Both the position numbers and the translations under genes were made by a program. The notes below the pieces were generated by a model that saw only the letters and a list, made by a program, of their open reading frames with translations, searched no databases and had not been told where the DNA came from. 64,000 nt of DNA from the NCBI RefSeq assembly GCF_017349075.1, contig NZ_JAFMOF010000002.1, positions 1,302,001 through 1,366,000 on the forward strand, in the 5' to 3' direction. This document shows positions 1-8,281 of the stretch, in pieces (position 1 is the first letter of the stretch; each line of letters starts with the position of its first letter). The stretch is from Streptomyces triculaminicus (GTDB lineage Bacteria; Actinomycetota; Actinomycetes; Streptomycetales; Streptomycetaceae).

Positions 1-395
1 AGGCTGTCCACGAACACGGTCGGCACGCCGGCCGCCTCCAGCGCCGCCGCGACCGGCCCGTCCAGCACCACCAGGGCCACCTCGACCCCTTGGGAGCGTA
101 CGACCTCCTCGAGCGCGGCCCGTGCGGCCGGCCCGGACTCCGGCAGGTCGTACCAGCGTTCGACGGGGTGTTCGGTCAGCAGGGGGCGGCCGAGGCCGGA
201 GCCGAGTCCGACGAACCGCAGCGGCACCGGTGACCTCTCGCACAGCGCGGACAGCACCGCGCTCAGCTTTCCCGAGCTGCCCCAGCCGAACTCGGCCCCC
301 GACAGGGCGATGGTGAGGGCCTCCCGGCCCGGTGCGGGACCGGGGGTGGGGGCGCTGGGGGAGGTGCGGCGGACGGACTTCGGGATCTCGACGCA
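1..395 (-). CDS. Partial CDS, possible GT-B-like protein (C-terminus outside window)
   Basis: The minus strand is open from about 395 down to the window edge with strong Streptomyces codon bias. It reads ...EALTIALSGAEFGWGSSG... and later VALVVLDGPVAAALEAAG, a Rossmann-like pattern of hydrophobic strands and Gly-rich turns. The reading frame is closed upstream by a TGA at 396-398 and contains no ATG or GTG before EALTIAL (about 323). An ATG at 396 with a GGAAG upstream lies in a different frame, so the true start is unresolved: a rare start codon, or an indel in the C-rich stretch at 330-360. It resembles nucleotide-sugar glycosyltransferases only in general pattern; function is not assignable. 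Confidence 0.5.
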
Positions 396-720
396 TCAGT
401 GATCTTCCGGCTTCCTCGGGGGATAGGTGCCGGGGCCAACTTTCGCGCAGGGTCGTTGGAGGCACAAGGACGGGCATCGTTGGATTTCGGTCACGCGATG
501 ATGAATCAGGTGACAATAGATAAGTAGGTTAAATCCTCTTTTTATTGTCCCTGTGCCCCACGAGGTGCTCCGGCATGCCCACTGTGGCCCCTGAGGTGAA
601 CCCGGCAGTGCCCGGCTCGCCGACGAGGGGCGTACGCCCCGACGCGCACGGCCGGGCGGAAGACAACGGCGTGGCCTTAATGAGCCGGAGACCGAGCGCA
701 CCCGCGGCTACGCTTCCCGC
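396..720. other. Intergenic region between the partial gene and the ABC-F gene
   Basis: No convincing gene. It holds an AT-rich patch at about 485-548, unusual for this DNA, which is a plausible place for divergent promoters, and a perfect palindrome GGGGCGTACGCCCC at 627-640. No clear Shine-Dalgarno sequence precedes the ABC-F ATG at 721, which may be read from a nearly leaderless transcript. Confidence 0.4.
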
Positions 721-2012
721 ATGGGCTACCTCGAGGCCGGCGCCCTCGCCCACACCCTGGCCGACGGGCGCGAACTCTTCCGCGATGTGTCGTTCCGGCT
801 GCCCGGCGGCGAGACCGTCGCCCTGATCGGCGACAACGGCGCCGGCAAGACCACCCTCCTGCGGATACTGTCCGGGGCGCTGCCCGCCGGGCAGGGGACG
901 GTACGCAGCCAGGGGGCCGTCGCCGTGATGCCGCAGTTCATCGGCAGCCTCCGCGACGGCCGCACCGTACGCGACCTGCTGCTGTCCGTCGCACCCCCGC
1001 GTCAGCGGGCCGCCGCGGCCGCCGTCGACGCCGCCGAACTCGCGCTCATGGACCACGACGACGAGCCCGCCCAGCTGCGCTACGCCGAAGCCCTCACCGC
1101 CTGGGGCGAGGCCGGCGGCTACGAGGCCGAGGTCCTCTGGGACACCGTCACCGTCGCGGCCCTCGGCCTGCCCTTCTCCACCGCCCAGTTCCGCGACGTC
1201 TCCACCCTCTCCGGAGGAGAGCAGAAACGCCTCGTCCTGGAGGCCCTCCTGCGCGGCACGGCGGACCTGCTCCTGCTCGACGAGCCGGACAACTACCTCG
1301 ACGTCCCCGGCAAGCGCTGGCTCGAGGAACAGCTCCGGCGCACCCGCAAGGGCGTCCTGCTCGTCACCCACGACCGCGAGGTCCTCAGCCGGACGGCCAC
1401 CCAGGTGGTCACCCTGGAGGGCGGCTCGGCCTGGACGCACGGAGGCGGCTTCGCCACCTGGCACGCCGCCCGCGAGGCCCGCTGGGAACGGATCGCGGAA
1501 CTGCGCCGCCGGTGGAGCGAGAAACACGAGCAGCTCGAGGACCTCGTCCGCACCCTGCGCCGGCAGGCGTCCATCAGCGACGAGATGGCCTCCCGCTACC
1601 ACGCCGCCCAGACCCGGCTGGCGAGGTTCGAGGCCGAAGGCCCCCGCCGGCCCCGCCCCGCACGCAGCGCGTCGCCCCCGCCCTGCGCGGCGGCCGCACC
1701 GCGCTCAGGGCCGTCACCTGCCGGGACCTCGAACTCACCGGCCTCATGCGCCCCTTCGACCTGGAGGTCTTCTTCGGCGACCGCGTCTGCGTCCTGGGCT
1801 CGAACGGCTCGGGCAAGAGCCACTTCCTGCGCCTGCTGGACGAGAGCGGCGCCGACGCCCCGCCCACCGTCGGCCACTCCGGCACCTGCCGCCTGGGCGC
1901 ACGCGTACGGCCGGGCCTGTTCGCCCAGACCCACCGGCACCCCGAATGGGCGGGCCGCACCCCCGCCGACATCCTCGGCCGCGGCGACGGCGACCGGCAG
2001 GGCGTCGACCTG
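721..2012 (+). pseudogene. ABC-F ATPase, N-terminal part, frameshifted and interrupted
   Basis: First fragment of a duplicated-ATPase ABC-F protein, a soluble ribosome-acting class without membrane domains that often protects against antibiotics. The first cassette is complete: Walker A GDNGAGKTT, signature TLSGGEQ, Walker B LLLLDEPDNYLD and switch VTHDRE. A charged helical linker follows (about residues 260-305). At the five-C run at 1641-1645 the frame slips: the downstream coding frame, with a second Walker A GSNGSGKS, is displaced as if one base were missing. The reading then reaches ...GDRQGVDL and is cut by the prophage at 2012. The remainder lies at 18545-18899. The gene is non-functional here unless the element excises and the frameshift is an artefact. 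Confidence 0.88.
2006..2012 (+). repeat. Left junction repeat (attL-like core CGACCTG)
   Basis: CGACCTG occurs at the last intact ABC-F codons (Asp-Leu) and again at 18545-18551 at the start of the ABC-F remainder. Removing one copy and everything between restores Gly-Val-Asp-Leu-Arg-Asp-Ala-Met in frame. A short core is typical of serine-integrase sites, but a 7 bp target duplication would look the same. Confidence 0.7.
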
Positions 2013-2425
2013 ATCTTTGGACATACTGTGACCTGCGACGATACAGATACCGGGACATTTCGATGCGGTTTGATGTCGCTCGATGTTGCTGAACGCGCCC
2101 TAGATCCGGAACGGGGTACCCACGGGAACACGCACAGGGCGACTCGCCCTTCCGCCGCCAGAGGTGACTGGAAAAAACCCGTACCGCAGGGCGGCAGAGG
2201 TGAGCCCCTGGTCACGAGGGCCAGGGGCTCAGACCCCCGCACATCCGCCTGGGGAGCAGGACAGTGCAGGGGTCGGCTTCAAGGGGGGAGCGGGCGAGGG
2301 CACATCAGGTCGTCGTGAGGTATGCCTTGCGCCCGCTGCAGCGGGTGGTAGGAGAGTGCTGCGGCTGTTGCCATGGCCAATTACTTGAAACTGGCCCTAT
2401 CTGCAGCATGCCCCTACTCGCGCTC
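2013..2425. other. Left-end non-coding segment of the prophage
   Basis: No convincing gene in 413 bases. It follows the junction repeat and includes an AT-richer stretch at 2013-2095 and a hairpin at 2202-2230. The rest looks like degraded or regulatory DNA; an attP arm could lie here. Confidence 0.45.
2202..2230. terminator. Hairpin, probable terminator of the minus-strand regulator operon
   Basis: GAGCCCCTGG (2202-2211) pairs perfectly with CCAGGGGCTC (2221-2230) around a 9-base loop. It lies about 195 bases beyond the last stop (2426) of the minus-strand operon. No U-tract is present. Confidence 0.45.
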
Positions 2426-2611
2426 CTAACGGAACCGCTGCTGCGGCTCGTCGGCCTCGCGCTGCTCGTCGAGCGAGAGGAGCCGGCGCTGCTCCTTGCA
2501 CAGCCAGCAGACGACGATGTCGCTGGGCTGGCCCTCATGGTGGACCCTGGCGACCGTGATCGGCCGGATCGTCGACCGCCCGCACGCGCAGCACTTGCGC
2601 TCTGCTGGCAT
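2426..2611 (-). CDS. Small four-cysteine zinc-ribbon-like protein (61 aa)
   Basis: Begins MPAERKCCACGRSTIRPI and contains two Cys-x-x-Cys knuckles, CCAC near residue 8 and CWLC near residue 35, followed by a charged C-terminal tail. This is the layout of a small zinc ribbon that could bind nucleic acid or a partner protein. It is the last gene of a minus-strand group, five bases after the stop of the gene at 2617, so it is almost certainly co-transcribed. A longer reading of the frame from 3022 is antisense noise over the neighbour. Family not recognised; function unknown. Confidence 0.6.
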   Translation of the reverse strand: MPAERKCCACGRSTIRPITVARVHHEGQPSDIVVCWLCKEQRRLLSLDEQREADEPQQRFR

Positions 2612-2616
2612 GCGGC

Positions 2617-3159
2617 TCACGGCTCCTCCTGGTGCCCGGGCCGGCCCAGCTCGGCTGGCTTCAGCAGCGCGCGTAGCGCGGTGGGATCGCACAGCATGTC
2701 CTCGCTGTTGGGCGGCGCCATCAGCCAGTAGGTGCCCGGTCCGTCCCAGTAGTGCGGGGGCGGTATACCGAGGCAGGTGTCCCGGCCGAGAACCTCGAGC
2801 CCATTGGTGGAGTGCGCTACAGCGCCCGGCGGCACGAGCGCGTAATGCCAGCGGTGCGTGTTGTCCACGATTACCGCGCTTCTGATTCCGCGGTAGCGCA
2901 GTGCCCACTCGAGGGACTCGCGGCCGGCGGATTCGGTGACTCCCTGAATGGTGGAGGCCGGTAGCCGGATGACATCGAAGCATCGACCGACCTGGAGCAG
3001 GGCAGGTCTGCCCTGCTTCCACTCCTCCCAGGCTGGCCCAGGGTTGTCGTCACGTGAGACGAGCCATGCCCCAGCCTTGTGACACCTGCTGAGCATGGTC
3101 AGCCACTGCCTTGCTCGTTGCTGGGCATGCGACGGGGGAAGCTCCGCCGGGGTCACCAC
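2617..3159 (-). CDS. Protein with primase-polymerase-like N-domain pattern, probably non-catalytic
   Basis: 180 residues from a GTG that overlaps the stop of the preceding gene by 7 bases, indicating coupled translation. The order of motifs (GRCFDVIRLPA, HRWHYALVPPGAV, GPGTYWLMAPP) resembles the 'bifunctional DNA primase/polymerase N-terminal' domain proteins that are numerous in Streptomyces, where a conserved FDALDVP-like strand and a final GxYVAAPP strand frame the fold. The clustered acidic residues of an active primase-polymerase are not evident. It lies in an XRE regulator operon, as such genes often do. Role unknown; assignment by pattern only. Confidence 0.5.
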   Translation of the reverse strand: MVTPAELPPSHAQQRARQWLTMLSRCHKAGAWLVSRDDNPGPAWEEWKQGRPALLQVGRCFDVIRLPASTIQGVTESAGRESLEWALRYRGIRSAVIVDNTHRWHYALVPPGAVAHSTNGLEVLGRDTCLGIPPPHYWDGPGTYWLMAPPNSEDMLCDPTALRALLKPAELGRPGHQEEP

Positions 3160-3578
3160 TGGGCTTCCGGGTGGAACTTGAGCAGGGAGCTGCAGGCCTT
3201 GGCCAGGGCCAGGGCGTGGCCGACGGCTGCCTTTTGCCCGGTGCCGGGGAGACGGGTGATCACTTTCATTGCGCGGCCGAGGGTGTCCAGCCGAGCCGTG
3301 TGCTCATGGGCGAACGACGACTCGAGCTGACCCTGCACCATGCACGTGAGCCGTCGCGAGTGCTCACGCAGACGGGCGGCAGCCGAGGCCAGCCCTTTGT
3401 CTACCGGACCGTGAAGGTCAGCGAATCCCTTGAGGACAGCATCGATGTCCGATGCAACCTGCGAGAAGTCTGGAAGACATTCGGGCCCTCTGTCGCACTC
3501 TCGGCTGTTCTTGTCGTTGTGCCATGGTGTGTCCACGGAGGCCCCCGGGCTTTGACTGCTGGTTGGGCCGCTGACCAT
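3153..3578 (-). CDS. DUF6415-like helical protein
   Basis: 141 residues from the ATG at 3578. The first 35 residues are polar and probably disordered. The remainder is predicted all-helical and ends with a pattern LGRAMKVITRLPGTGQKAAV-HALALAKACSSLL, close to the conserved C-terminal helix pair of DUF6415 proteins that accompany Cro/C1-type regulators in Streptomyces. It sits between the XRE regulator upstream (58-base gap) and the primase-like gene downstream (7-base overlap). Partner or co-regulator of the XRE protein is a reasonable inference; no enzymatic motif is visible. Confidence 0.5.
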   Translation of the reverse strand: MVSGPTSSQSPGASVDTPWHNDKNSRECDRGPECLPDFSQVASDIDAVLKGFADLHGPVDKGLASAAARLREHSRRLTCMVQGQLESSFAHEHTARLDTLGRAMKVITRLPGTGQKAAVGHALALAKACSSLLKFHPEAQW

Positions 3579-3636
3579 AGGCGCGCCGGGGGAAGGGAAG
3601 GGGCAGGAATCCTGCCCCTCGCTCAAGCGTTCGCCG

Positions 3637-4881
3637 CTAGGCTGCCAGCGTCCCCAGCTTGACGGCCAGCTCGCTGGCCCGTCGTCGCCGCCCCGGGCTC
3701 TTCGACTCCGTCTCCTCCAGCACGATCCGCCGCGCGTACCCGTTGTACGCGATCGTTTCCGGCGCACATTCGTGGGCCTTCGCCAGGGCTGCTAGCGCCG
3801 CGTCTGGCTGTCCGTCCAGCTGGAGGGCGCGGGCTTCCTCGATGCGGTGCCTGGACCTGCGCGGCAGCGAGGGGATGGTGTCGGCGTCCGCCCGTGCCGC
3901 CTGCCGCACCGACTCGCCCCCGGAATGCAGCTCGACGGCGACAGTGACAGCGTGAGCCGACATCACCGCATGGGAGAAGGACGTGATGGGGTGGTAGTAG
4001 CTCTTGGGCAGCCCTTGGGCCGTCGCATGTGCCTTCTTCCACCAGCTCCACGCGGTACCAGATGTGCCCCTTCGGGCCGCGGTGTACCCCGCCTCAAACT
4101 GCAGCGCGCCGGCAACTGCCCGGACATCGTCGCTCGCGTCCGGGAGGAACTGCTCCAGGAACTCGAGAGTGGTCCGGTTGACCGAGTCCGCGGCATCGAA
4201 GTGCGCGGCATCGCGGTGCGCCTGGACGGTGAGCCACGCGGCCACGCCGATGGCGTGGAGGTCCTCGGACTCCTGGGCTGCGACCATGCCCCGCTCAGCC
4301 ACCCGCCATAGCAGCGCAGAGTCTGGCTGGTAGGCCACGAAGAACTGTCCGAGCGAGTAGACCTCGGACAGGATCGCTTGCGCTGCGCGTCGATCGGCCG
4401 CTGCCTCGGCCTGCCTCACGGCCAGCTGCGCGTCACGGATCAGGTCGGGGAGCAGTCCACCGATGACCTCGCGGTGATTGCGCGCTTCATGGCGAGCAGC
4501 CCATGCGCGGTCGAGGCGCAGCCGCAGATGCGCCGTGGACGGTGCTTGTCGATCTGAGGCCAGTGGGTAGGCGTTGACGGCTGCCTGGACGGCTGGCAGA
4601 AGGGGATGGCCAGGCCCGATGAATAGATCAACGGGCAGGGTCTGGTCACCGGTTAGGTCGGCGAGGTCGCGCACACGAAGCACTTCGGCAATGCGGAGAA
4701 TCATGGGCAAGGATGGCGTGTGGATGGCGCCGTTCTCGACCTGCTTCACCCACGAGGGTGAACGCCCGAGCAGGCCGCCGAGGACTGGTCGGCTCATCCC
4801 GCGTCGTGTGCGGAGAACTTGCATGCGCTGACCGAAGACAAGCGGGTTTGTGTACGGGTCCGGGGTAGCATCAACTGGCAT
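3637..4881 (-). CDS. XRE-family transcriptional regulator with helical repeat C-domain
   Basis: 414 residues from the ATG at 4881, chosen because GAGAGGGG precedes it; an upstream in-frame start at 4962 has no such signal. A Cro/C1 helix-turn-helix covers about residues 15-70 (FGQRMQVLRTRRGMSRPVLG, then SPSWVKQVENG). The rest is alpha-helical and resembles the TPR-like sensor domain of Streptomyces regulators of this type, with aromatic-rich segments around SYYHPITSF. It heads an operon with the DUF6415-like, primase-like and zinc-ribbon genes. It lies inside the prophage but looks like a bacterial accessory regulator, not a phage repressor. Confidence 0.8.
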   Translation of the reverse strand: MPVDATPDPYTNPLVFGQRMQVLRTRRGMSRPVLGGLLGRSPSWVKQVENGAIHTPSLPMILRIAEVLRVRDLADLTGDQTLPVDLFIGPGHPLLPAVQAAVNAYPLASDRQAPSTAHLRLRLDRAWAARHEARNHREVIGGLLPDLIRDAQLAVRQAEAAADRRAAQAILSEVYSLGQFFVAYQPDSALLWRVAERGMVAAQESEDLHAIGVAAWLTVQAHRDAAHFDAADSVNRTTLEFLEQFLPDASDDVRAVAGALQFEAGYTAARRGTSGTAWSWWKKAHATAQGLPKSYYHPITSFSHAVMSAHAVTVAVELHSGGESVRQAARADADTIPSLPRRSRHRIEEARALQLDGQPDAALAALAKAHECAPETIAYNGYARRIVLEETESKSPGRRRRASELAVKLGTLAA

Positions 4882-5405
4882 GGCCTTGCCCCTCTCTGTG
4901 CAGCTCGACACTGTCAGGGTATGGGGCAAGGCCGATTTCGTGTGAGTGAGTCCACATCGCAAGCGATGTGCAGGACGGCAGAGGAACGCCCCGCCCCCTG
5001 CGTCGTGGGGCGGGGCGGTGAGCAGCAGCCAGCAGCTCCAATAGATGACTCCAGGCTACCGGCCACCACTGACACCAGCGCCGGCGAACGCGCCCTCGAG
5101 AACCTGGGCAATGGACTCGTCATGACGTTCCCTTAAGCGCCAGGATTCGGAGCCCCGGAAGGCCCATCCACGACCCCTCGCTCGCGACGCCGACGGGTCA
5201 CGTACCGATGCAGGTCCCCGAGGATCACATCGGTTATCAGCGGTGCTTGCGCCAGAGGGCAGCCTCTGAGAGGGATGGAGCTGTACCCACATTCGGGTGA
5301 TGATCCATGGCTTCCGCCCCGACTCGGCAGCTACGGCGGCTATCAAGAATCTGGCGGAGCCGATCACCAGGCTCTGCGACATCCCCGATCCGGAAAGGGT
5401 CATGT
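4882..5405. other. Divergent intergenic region between XRE operon and DUF2690 gene
   Basis: 524 bases without a convincing gene; the short minus-strand frames here lack ribosome sites and recognisable composition. It must contain the divergent promoters of the flanking genes. A very stable hairpin, CGCCCCGCCCC (4987-4997) with GGGGCGGGGCG (5007-5017), lies inside it; a leftover terminator of a lost gene is one explanation. Confidence 0.4.
4987..5017. terminator. Stable GC hairpin in the divergent gap
   Basis: Eleven perfect base pairs with a 9-base loop. No gene in the window ends into it from either side, so it is an orphan terminator-like structure. Confidence 0.4.
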
Positions 5406-5828
5406 ATGACCGTCCAACGCTCGTTAGTGTCGTCCTTAGGGGCAGTCACCCTCGCGGTGATGGCGCTGCTTGGTCCCGCCACCGCGGCCGAGGCAGCTGG
5501 CTGTGCTGGGAACACGTGCACCGGCAAGAACCCGCACTCGCAGGGTTGCGACCAGGGCGCCGACGTCCTCGATCGTGCGATCCCCTCAGGAGGAGGGCCT
5601 CGGGTCGAGCTGCGCCGCTCGAAGCGGTGCAGCGCTGCATGGGCCCGCTTCGATGGCCCTGCCAACGAGAACTGGCGCGCGAAGCTGGATATTCAGGGGC
5701 GCAAACCGGTCATCATTCACGCTTCGCAGAGCTACGCGGCCTACACCACCATGGTCGGCACCAGCAGCCGCTACCGGGCCTGTATCGAGGAGTACGGTGG
5801 CGGCTGGACCTGCACGAAGTGGCATTAA
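5406..5828 (+). CDS. Secreted DUF2690-family protein with two TTA codons
   Basis: 140 residues, ATG 5406 preceded by GGAAAGGG. A signal peptide (about residues 1-31) ends ATAAEAA. The mature part begins with GCAGNTCTGKNPHSQGC, the Cys-rich signature of DUF2690 proteins, followed by a compact domain with further Cys residues, suggesting disulfides and extracellular action. Codons 7 and 11 are TTA, so translation should depend on the bldA leucyl-tRNA in Streptomyces and be favoured late in development. It is the only plus-strand gene of the left arm and looks like cargo rather than a virion gene. Function unknown. Confidence 0.75.
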   Translation: MTVQRSLVSSLGAVTLAVMALLGPATAAEAAGCAGNTCTGKNPHSQGCDQGADVLDRAIPSGGGPRVELRRSKRCSAAWARFDGPANENWRAKLDIQGRKPVIIHASQSYAAYTTMVGTSSRYRACIEEYGGGWTCTKWH

Positions 5829-5907
5829 CGCCCCACACACTGGCGGTGTATCCCGCGCTACATGGTTCGTCGGAGCCTGAAGTGTGGTTCTCAGCCAGAA
5901 CGTGACG

Positions 5908-5939
5908 ACGCCCCGCTGTCCCTGAGGACAGCGGGGCGT
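5908..5939. terminator. Bidirectional terminator hairpin
   Basis: A 14 bp perfect stem, left arm 5908-5921 and right arm 5926-5939, with a CTGA loop, between the plus-strand DUF2690 gene and the minus-strand gene whose stop is at 5942. It is correctly placed to serve both. Confidence 0.75.
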
Positions 5940-5941
5940 TC

Positions 5942-6097
5942 TCATGCGGTGGTGTCGTAGCCGTCGAGCGGCGGTGGTGGCGGTTCGGGACTGGGCTCGG
6001 GCTGTGGTTCGGCGAGGCCGAGGTCCTCGAGCGTGCCCATGTCGACAGCCGGTGTCATCCGCGGCTGCACGGGTACCGGGGCGGGTTGCTCGGGCAT
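5942..6097 (-). CDS. Short proline-rich prophage protein (51 aa)
   Basis: MPEQPAPVPVQPRMTPAVDM... ending DGYDTTA, 51 residues. The ATG at 6097 is preceded by GGAGGAG at ideal distance, the strongest argument that this small frame is real. It is Pro- and Glu-rich with no hydrophobic core and is probably disordered. It is the last gene of the lysis block, 51 bases after the collagen-like gene. Function unknown. Confidence 0.6.
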   Translation of the reverse strand: MPEQPAPVPVQPRMTPAVDMGTLEDLGLAEPQPEPSPEPPPPPLDGYDTTA

Positions 6098-6148
6098 GCT
6101 CCTCCGTTCCTGCACAGCGCACGGAGCGGGGGCGTAGGGGCCGCGAGG

Positions 6149-6787
6149 TTAGCGACCTCGGCGGCGTTGGGGTTCCAGAGTGGGGTTCTGCTGTTGTGGG
6201 GGCGGGGCTGGTGAGGGTTCCGGTGCCGGAGTACATGTGTAGTGGGTTGAACTGGCCGGCTCGGGAGTGCACGTGTGCGTCTTGCCGGTGCCGTCGGTGA
6301 AGGTCCAGCCCGCTGGTGGCGGTCCTACTGGGCCGCGCTCGCCGGGGTCTCCTTTCGGGCCCTGTGGGCCGGGGACGGTGGAGTCCGCTCCGGGTTTGCC
6401 GGGCGGGCCGCTTGGCCCTGGCACGGTGGAGTCCGCGCCTGGTTTTCCCGGGGCCCCGGAGGGCCCGGGCGGGCCGGATGCCGTGGATGCCGGGCCGGGC
6501 GGCCCTGGCGGCCCTGGCGGCCCTGATGGGCCGGGAGGGCCGGACTTCGATGGGCCGGTCTCTCCCCGGCTCCCGGGAGGGCCGGCTATCGGCTTCTCGC
6601 CAAGACCTTGGACCTGGCGCGCCAGCGCATCCCGTGCCTCGTTGGCGGTGGTGAGATCGTCGGTGAGGCTTTGGATGCTGAAGATGATCCAGGCCAGGGC
6701 CGCGCTCACCACAAGCGCGCCTGTGATGGCGAGGAGGTCGCCTCTGCGCCATCGCCGTTCTTCTACCCGCAGTTTGGACGGCGTCAT
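6149..6787 (-). CDS. Membrane-anchored collagen-like protein
   Basis: 212 residues. A basic N-terminus precedes one membrane segment (about 18-40, [19 protein letters not shown]), then a short coiled coil (43-65), then a Gly-x-Pro collagen tract (about 69-160) with repeated [17 protein letters not shown] and GADSTVPG units. The tail carries two Cys (HTCTP and YTCTP) and is Pro/Gln-rich. The ATG overlaps the stop of the upstream coiled-coil gene (ATGA, 6784-6787). Collagen repeats in phages usually belong to tail fibres, but this copy is anchored in the inner membrane and sits in the lysis block, so a role in envelope disruption or as a rigid trimeric spacer is an inference worth testing. Confidence 0.75.
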   Translation of the reverse strand: MTPSKLRVEERRWRRGDLLAITGALVVSAALAWIIFSIQSLTDDLTTANEARDALARQVQGLGEKPIAGPPGSRGETGPSKSGPPGPSGPPGPPGPPGPASTASGPPGPSGAPGKPGADSTVPGPSGPPGKPGADSTVPGPQGPKGDPGERGPVGPPPAGWTFTDGTGKTHTCTPEPASSTHYTCTPAPEPSPAPPPQQQNPTLEPQRRRGR

Positions 6788-7083
6788 CCTGGCCCCCGGG
6801 TGAGCATGATGATGACGGGCAGGAGCACACCGATCAGCGGCACGATGACGGCACCGATCAGCCAGCGGCGTGTGGCGACGAGCTTCTCGGCGTCCTTCTC
6901 CCGCAGCGTCTCAAGTGTCGCCACCCGGGCGGACAAGGCTTCATGCCGTAGGTCGTAGACCTCCTGGCTGACCTTGCTGTCGATGCGCCGCCCAAGTTGC
7001 TGGATGTCATCGCGCACATCCGTAAGCCGGTCCTCAAAGCGGCGTGCAAGCTCACCGAGGGTCGGCTCCTCGGACACGCGCAC
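6784..7083 (-). CDS. Coiled-coil protein with C-terminal membrane anchor (lysis block)
   Basis: 99 residues: a charged heptad-like coiled coil (about 5-70, including [20 protein letters not shown]) followed by one strongly hydrophobic segment (76-95) and a very short tail. The layout matches XhlA-type haemolysin proteins that assist holins in phages of Gram-positive bacteria. It lies seven bases after the holin gene and its stop overlaps the next start. A role as holin partner is likely from position; the family match is by architecture only. Confidence 0.65.
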   Translation of the reverse strand: MRVSEEPTLGELARRFEDRLTDVRDDIQQLGRRIDSKVSQEVYDLRHEALSARVATLETLREKDAEKLVATRRWLIGAVIVPLIGVLLPVIIMLTRGPG

Positions 7084-7089
7084 CTCCGG

Positions 7090-7455
7090 TCAGAGGCTCG
7101 ATACCGGGCGAGACGGCCGGCTGGCTGCGGCCGGGACCGGGGCCGTGACCTGGGTGCGGTCGAACATGCCGACGATGGCGGTGGCGAAGGCGAGAACCAC
7201 TGCCTGCTGCTCGGCGGACCAGTGGAGGCCGAAGCCGACCGCGAGGGCGAGAACGGCCTGCACCGCGCCCAGGACGGCCGCGCCGATCCCGTCGTGCGCG
7301 ACGACAGCGAGAATCAGACCGACCAGTGCGGCCGCGGCGGCGTTGATCCACGTCTGCTGTTCGTCGGTCACCTCGATCGCGAACGCGGAGACGACCTTGA
7401 CGGTGATGGCGATGAGAGCCAGCCACAGGGCGGGCTCACGCTTGAAGATGAGCAC
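7090..7455 (-). CDS. Phage holin
   Basis: 121 residues from a GTG preceded by AAGGAGA. Three to four membrane segments (about 10-29, 36-54, 57-77, 86-98) and a short hydrophilic C-terminus. Size, topology and position directly after the endolysin gene on the same strand identify it as the holin that would permeabilise the membrane. The holin family cannot be fixed by eye. Confidence 0.75.
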   Translation of the reverse strand: MLIFKREPALWLALIAITVKVVSAFAIEVTDEQQTWINAAAAALVGLILAVVAHDGIGAAVLGAVQAVLALAVGFGLHWSAEQQAVVLAFATAIVGMFDRTQVTAPVPAAASRPSRPVSSL

Positions 7456-7470
7456 AGGAGTCTCCTTGGA

Positions 7471-8238
7471 TCAGACGTTGGGGACGCGGAGTTTGGCCCA
7501 GCTGGTGGGGCCGGGGATGCCGTCGGCGTCGTCGCCGGAGTAGCCGAGCTTGCGCTGCCACGCGGCGTAGGACTGCCGGTCGGCCTCCGACCAGTCCGGG
7601 CCGGGGCCGACGCGGTAGCGGCTGCAGCCCTCGGCGACGAGGCGCTTGCCCATCTCGGTGATGATCCGGCTGTGTTGGCCGAGGTGGAAGAAGCCGGCGC
7701 CGGGGAACGGCTCGTAGGTAGGGGGCGGGGTGCCACCGGGCCGAGGGGCGCCCTTCTGCACCCATGCGTACAGCGGGCCGCCGGGGCATTCGGTGGGGTA
7801 CCCGTCGCGGTGGCCGCGGATCTCGCTGCCGGCGCCGTGCTGGCGGAGAAGCTCGATGCCGTCGCGGATGGCGTGGAGCATGGCGTCGGTGGGCTCGGTG
7901 AGGCCGGAGGATCCGACGAGGCCGCAGATCGCGTAGTGGGCCCTGTTCAGGGCCTGGTTGCCGTTGGCGCCGGTGCGCTTGCCGAGGCCCCGGCCTTCGA
8001 GCAAGTAGCCGTGCGGGCAGGCGCCGAAGTTGTAGGCGATATCGCTGTAGTTCTCGGCGGTGTTGGCCAGGTGGGAAGTGCGGATGTCCTTCCACTCCTG
8101 GACGCACGCGTCGTGGTCTTCGAGCAGGGTGCGGCTGACGGGAGAGCCTTCGTAGTGGACCTTGACGCCGAGCGTGGTGGCCTGGTCCGGGGCGGCTGAG
8201 GTGGGCCAGCCGAGTTGGCTGCGGGTGATGAGCCTCAT
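7471..8238 (-). CDS. Phage endolysin, N-acetylmuramoyl-L-alanine amidase
   Basis: 255 residues, two domains. The PGRP/amidase_2 fold (about 20-165) shows KVHYEG, NTAENYSDIAYNFGACPHG and GHRDGYPTECPGG; the His of KVHYEG, the His of GHRDG and the Cys of TECPGG are the expected zinc ligands. The C-terminal 60 residues (SYAAWQRKLGYSGDDADGIP) resemble a peptidoglycan-binding repeat. No signal peptide is present, consistent with release through the holin encoded just downstream. This gene starts the minus-strand lysis block; its promoter should lie in 8239-8453, shared with the divergent cassette. Confidence 0.9.
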   Translation of the reverse strand: MRLITRSQLGWPTSAAPDQATTLGVKVHYEGSPVSRTLLEDHDACVQEWKDIRTSHLANTAENYSDIAYNFGACPHGYLLEGRGLGKRTGANGNQALNRAHYAICGLVGSSGLTEPTDAMLHAIRDGIELLRQHGAGSEIRGHRDGYPTECPGGPLYAWVQKGAPRPGGTPPPTYEPFPGAGFFHLGQHSRIITEMGKRLVAEGCSRYRVGPGPDWSEADRQSYAAWQRKLGYSGDDADGIPGPTSWAKLRVPNV

Positions 8239-8281
8239 GCGTGCCTGCCTTTGGTTGGCGGTCCGGCCCTTACCAGGACCC

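Noticed and set aside
627..640. Palindrome GGGGCGTACGCCCC upstream of ABC-F as operator
   Set aside because: It is short and of ordinary GC composition, with no regulator gene next to it; left as a note only.
5056..5403. Possible minus-strand gene of 115 codons in the XRE/DUF2690 gap
   Set aside because: No ribosome site, no family pattern, and it would fill the promoter region of the DUF2690 gene.
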